Below are positions 5,484-6,731 of a stretch of 6,731 nucleotides of DNA, in pieces (position 1 is the stretch's first letter; the number at the start of each line of letters is the position of its first letter). The translations under genes and the position numbers were made by a program. Source of the stretch: Treponema sp. (GTDB taxonomy: Bacteria; Spirochaetota; Spirochaetia; Treponematales; Treponemataceae); assembly GCA_017613485.1 (NCBI GenBank), contig JAGADS010000301.1, positions 1-6,731 of the forward strand, in the 5' to 3' direction. The notes below the pieces were generated by a model. The model had not been told where the DNA came from, searched no databases, and saw only the letters and a program-made list of their open reading frames with translations.

Positions 5484-6136
5484 ATCATTGCATGAATCAT
5501 AGTTTTGTCTTGAGATGACAACAGGAACTCCTTCCTTGATGATTCCTGCTTTTCCGCCGCTATCTTTTCCACTGTGTCACCAAGATATTCTGTATGCTCT
5601 AGCTCTATCGGAGTTATGCAGCAGCACTTAGGGCATATTACATTTGTTGCATCTAATCTTCCGCCCAGGCCTACCTCGTAAACAGTCCAGTCGCATTTCT
5701 GGTATTTGTAGCATAGCATGGCATAAGCGGTTACAAGCTCAAACCATGTAATAGGACGCTCACCGGGCAATGTGGCAGGCACAATCGTTTCAACTGAATG
5801 TGTTAATTCATCCGCCGCCATTGAATAAATCTTATCATCAAAAAATCCGCTGGGTGATGAGATACGCTCTCTGAAATCAAGGATATGAGGTGAAGAATAA
5901 AGGCCTGTATTATAACCTGAGGCATAAAGTATATTTGCAATCATCGAGGAAACAGAGCCTTTTCCCTTTGATCCCGCTATGTGGAATGATTTTGTACAGT
6001 CCTGCGGATTACCCAGACGACTGCATAAAAACTGCATGGTATCCAGCCAGAAAATATTTTTCTTTGGAGTATGCTCAAAATTCAGGTATTGATCCAGCCA
6101 CTCGTTAAACATGCTTATTGAAGAAATTTTATTCAT
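5444..6136 (-). CDS. folC: FolC N-terminal part as literally encoded (230 codons)
   Basis: Without correction, translation from 6136 reads 196 authentic FolC residues (Mur-ligase-like ATP-binding domain) and then 34 out-of-frame residues before a stop at 5446-5444. This fragment would lack the glutamate-ligase C-terminal domain and is unlikely to be active alone. The frame is also open up to an ATG at 6163, but GGAGG at 6150-6146, nine bases before 6136, favours the shorter start. Confidence 0.6.
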   Translation of the reverse strand: MNKISSISMFNEWLDQYLNFEHTPKKNIFWLDTMQFLCSRLGNPQDCTKSFHIAGSKGKGSVSSMIANILYASGYNTGLYSSPHILDFRERISSPSGFFDDKIYSMAADELTHSVETIVPATLPGERPITWFELVTAYAMLCYKYQKCDWTVYEVGLGGRLDATNVICPKCCCITPIELEHTEYLGDTVEKIAAEKQESSRKEFLLSSQDKTMIHAMMCSGKLPERKIHL

Positions 6137-6731
6137 CCCTCCAATCCTCCAGAATGCGCTCATAGGTCCACTGACTCAACGAGTATCTGTAATTGCATTT
6201 TCTTACGGCATCCTGCTCTGTCTGGCTTGCTGATTGGCTTGCATAGAACTGTGGGACTACGATAAAATCATCTTCTGTCTCATATACGGAAAAAACCGCC
6301 CTTGCACCGTTCTCAAAAGTCTTCCTCATAGTGTTGACAGGCTGTTCCGGTAAAGTTGAGACAGGGAGCATCAGTCCGTGCCTGTAGGATGACTGCATGT
6401 TCACGCTTGCACTTCCGCTTACAAAAACAGGAAACAAAAATGGATCTGCCCAGAAAGATGACTCAGCATTCAGATAAGAGCGTATGTCAAAATCTGTCTC
6501 GTATGCAGTTACGTCCTTGGATGTCCTGAAAGCCATGCGTTGTGTAAGTGAATCTGAATGACCGAAATAAAGGGAAAGAAGCTCATTCGACTTGTTATCC
6601 AGGATCCTTATGGAAAAAGCATTTTCCTCATCAATCCCCAAATCTGCCCAAGCATTCTGGGAAACAGCCTTTACCCTTACATTCCGTACTTGAATCAATG
6701 TCTCAATTAAATTCCGCACGGTCTGAGAATC
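6129..6731 (-). CDS. DUF4340-like protein (C-terminal 200 residues, start beyond the window edge)
   Basis: The reading frame is open at the right edge, so this is the C-terminal part of a longer protein; the GTG at 6719 is probably internal. The visible part begins with TVRNLIETLIQVRNVRVKAV, followed by WADLGIDEENAFSIRILD and LLSLYFGHSDS. This matches the helix, then L-G-I-D, then G-x strand pattern of DUF4340 domains. Such proteins usually have an N-terminal membrane anchor and often accompany a Gld-type ABC transporter; neither is visible here, so that context is expected, not seen. The second half (SSFWADPFLFP onward) has no motif I recognise and ends in a Trp/Tyr-rich helix, QWTYERILEDWRDE. 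Its last 8 bases overlap the folC start (ATGAATAA), suggesting translational coupling. Confidence 0.62.
   Translation of the reverse strand, partial: DSQTVRNLIETLIQVRNVRVKAVSQNAWADLGIDEENAFSIRILDNKSNELLSLYFGHSDSLTQRMAFRTSKDVTAYETDFDIRSYLNAESSFWADPFLFPVFVSGSASVNMQSSYRHGLMLPVSTLPEQPVNTMRKTFENGARAVFSVYETEDDFIVVPQFYASQSASQTEQDAVRKCNYRYSLSQWTYERILEDWRDE
6138..6150 (-). promoter_or_regulatory. Doubled ribosome binding site of folC
   Basis: Two GGAGG copies lie in tandem on the minus strand, at 6150-6146 and 6142-6138. Only the first, nine bases from the ATG at 6136-6134, has usable spacing; the second is one base away. Both lie inside the last codons of the upstream gene, so folC translation is probably coupled to it. 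Confidence 0.6.

Larger units (their letters stand above)
4755..6136 (-). pseudogene. folC: folC, folylpolyglutamate/dihydrofolate synthase, interrupted by a one-base frameshift
   Basis: FolC adds glutamate to folates (and often to dihydropteroate) with ATP, a cytoplasmic step of one-carbon metabolism. Read through a -1 shift after codon 196 (AAG, 5551-5549), the gene gives a 460-residue protein, near normal FolC length. N-terminal motifs: GSKGKGS (55-61, the ATP loop; GTNGKGS in many homologues), SSPH (81-84), EVGLGGRLDATNVI (154-167) and ITPIELEHTEYLGDT (174-188). C-terminal motifs: LAGDFQAQN (275-283), LPGRFELL (312-319), MDGAHT (333-338), DKD (368-370) and GSFYLVAEV (440-448). At the junction GCGGAAAAGCAGGAATC lacks one G; restoring it yields AAEKAGIIKEG, the family consensus. 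Both halves keep coding quality, so the break is recent, a sequencing error, or a recoding site. The start at 6136 overlaps the upstream gene's end by 8 bases. Confidence 0.88.

Overview
The window looks like a piece of a treponeme-type spirochete chromosome. This is inferred from the gene products, a spirochete-style lipobox and an almost perfect sigma-28 flagellar promoter, not from any database match. The DNA is moderately A+T-leaning and most genes are on the minus strand. No insertion sequence, phage gene, CRISPR array or toxin-antitoxin pair is visible. I see no new multi-gene system. The interest lies in regulatory DNA, one broken gene and two kinds of palindromic intergenic element.

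Right to left (the direction of most transcription): at 6731-4755 a DUF4340-like protein, cut by the window edge, overlaps by 8 bases the start of folC (folylpolyglutamate/dihydrofolate synthase). folC is interrupted by a single-base frameshift near 5549, yet both halves read as good FolC sequence. It is followed after 42 bases by a YhhN/TMEM86-like integral membrane protein (4712-3987). These three genes look like one transcription unit. It meets the alanine racemase gene alr (2831-3982, plus strand) tail to tail with only 4 bases between the stop codons.

The divergent alr/trpS gap (2433-2830) is the most structured non-coding DNA here. It holds an 83-base REP-like palindrome, whose two inverted halves differ mainly by compensatory changes, and then three consecutive stem-loops running up to the probable alr promoter. 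To the left on the minus strand come trpS (tryptophanyl-tRNA synthetase, start re-assigned to 2432) and, 27 bases later, an unrecognised 210-residue lipoprotein.

Next on the minus strand is a stand-alone tRNA-Phe(GAA) with its own promoter and Rho-independent terminator. Directly behind that terminator a sigma-28 promoter (TAAA-N15-GCCGATAA) drives a flagellar rod/hook-basal-body gene (flgF/flgG family), which runs off the left edge.

Most genes are housekeeping: translation (trpS, tRNA-Phe), cell-wall D-alanine supply (alr), folate polyglutamylation (folC) and motility (flgF-like). They do not form one pathway. The strongest points to check are the folC frameshift, the sigma-28 control of a rod-type gene, and the two intergenic palindrome systems between trpS and alr.
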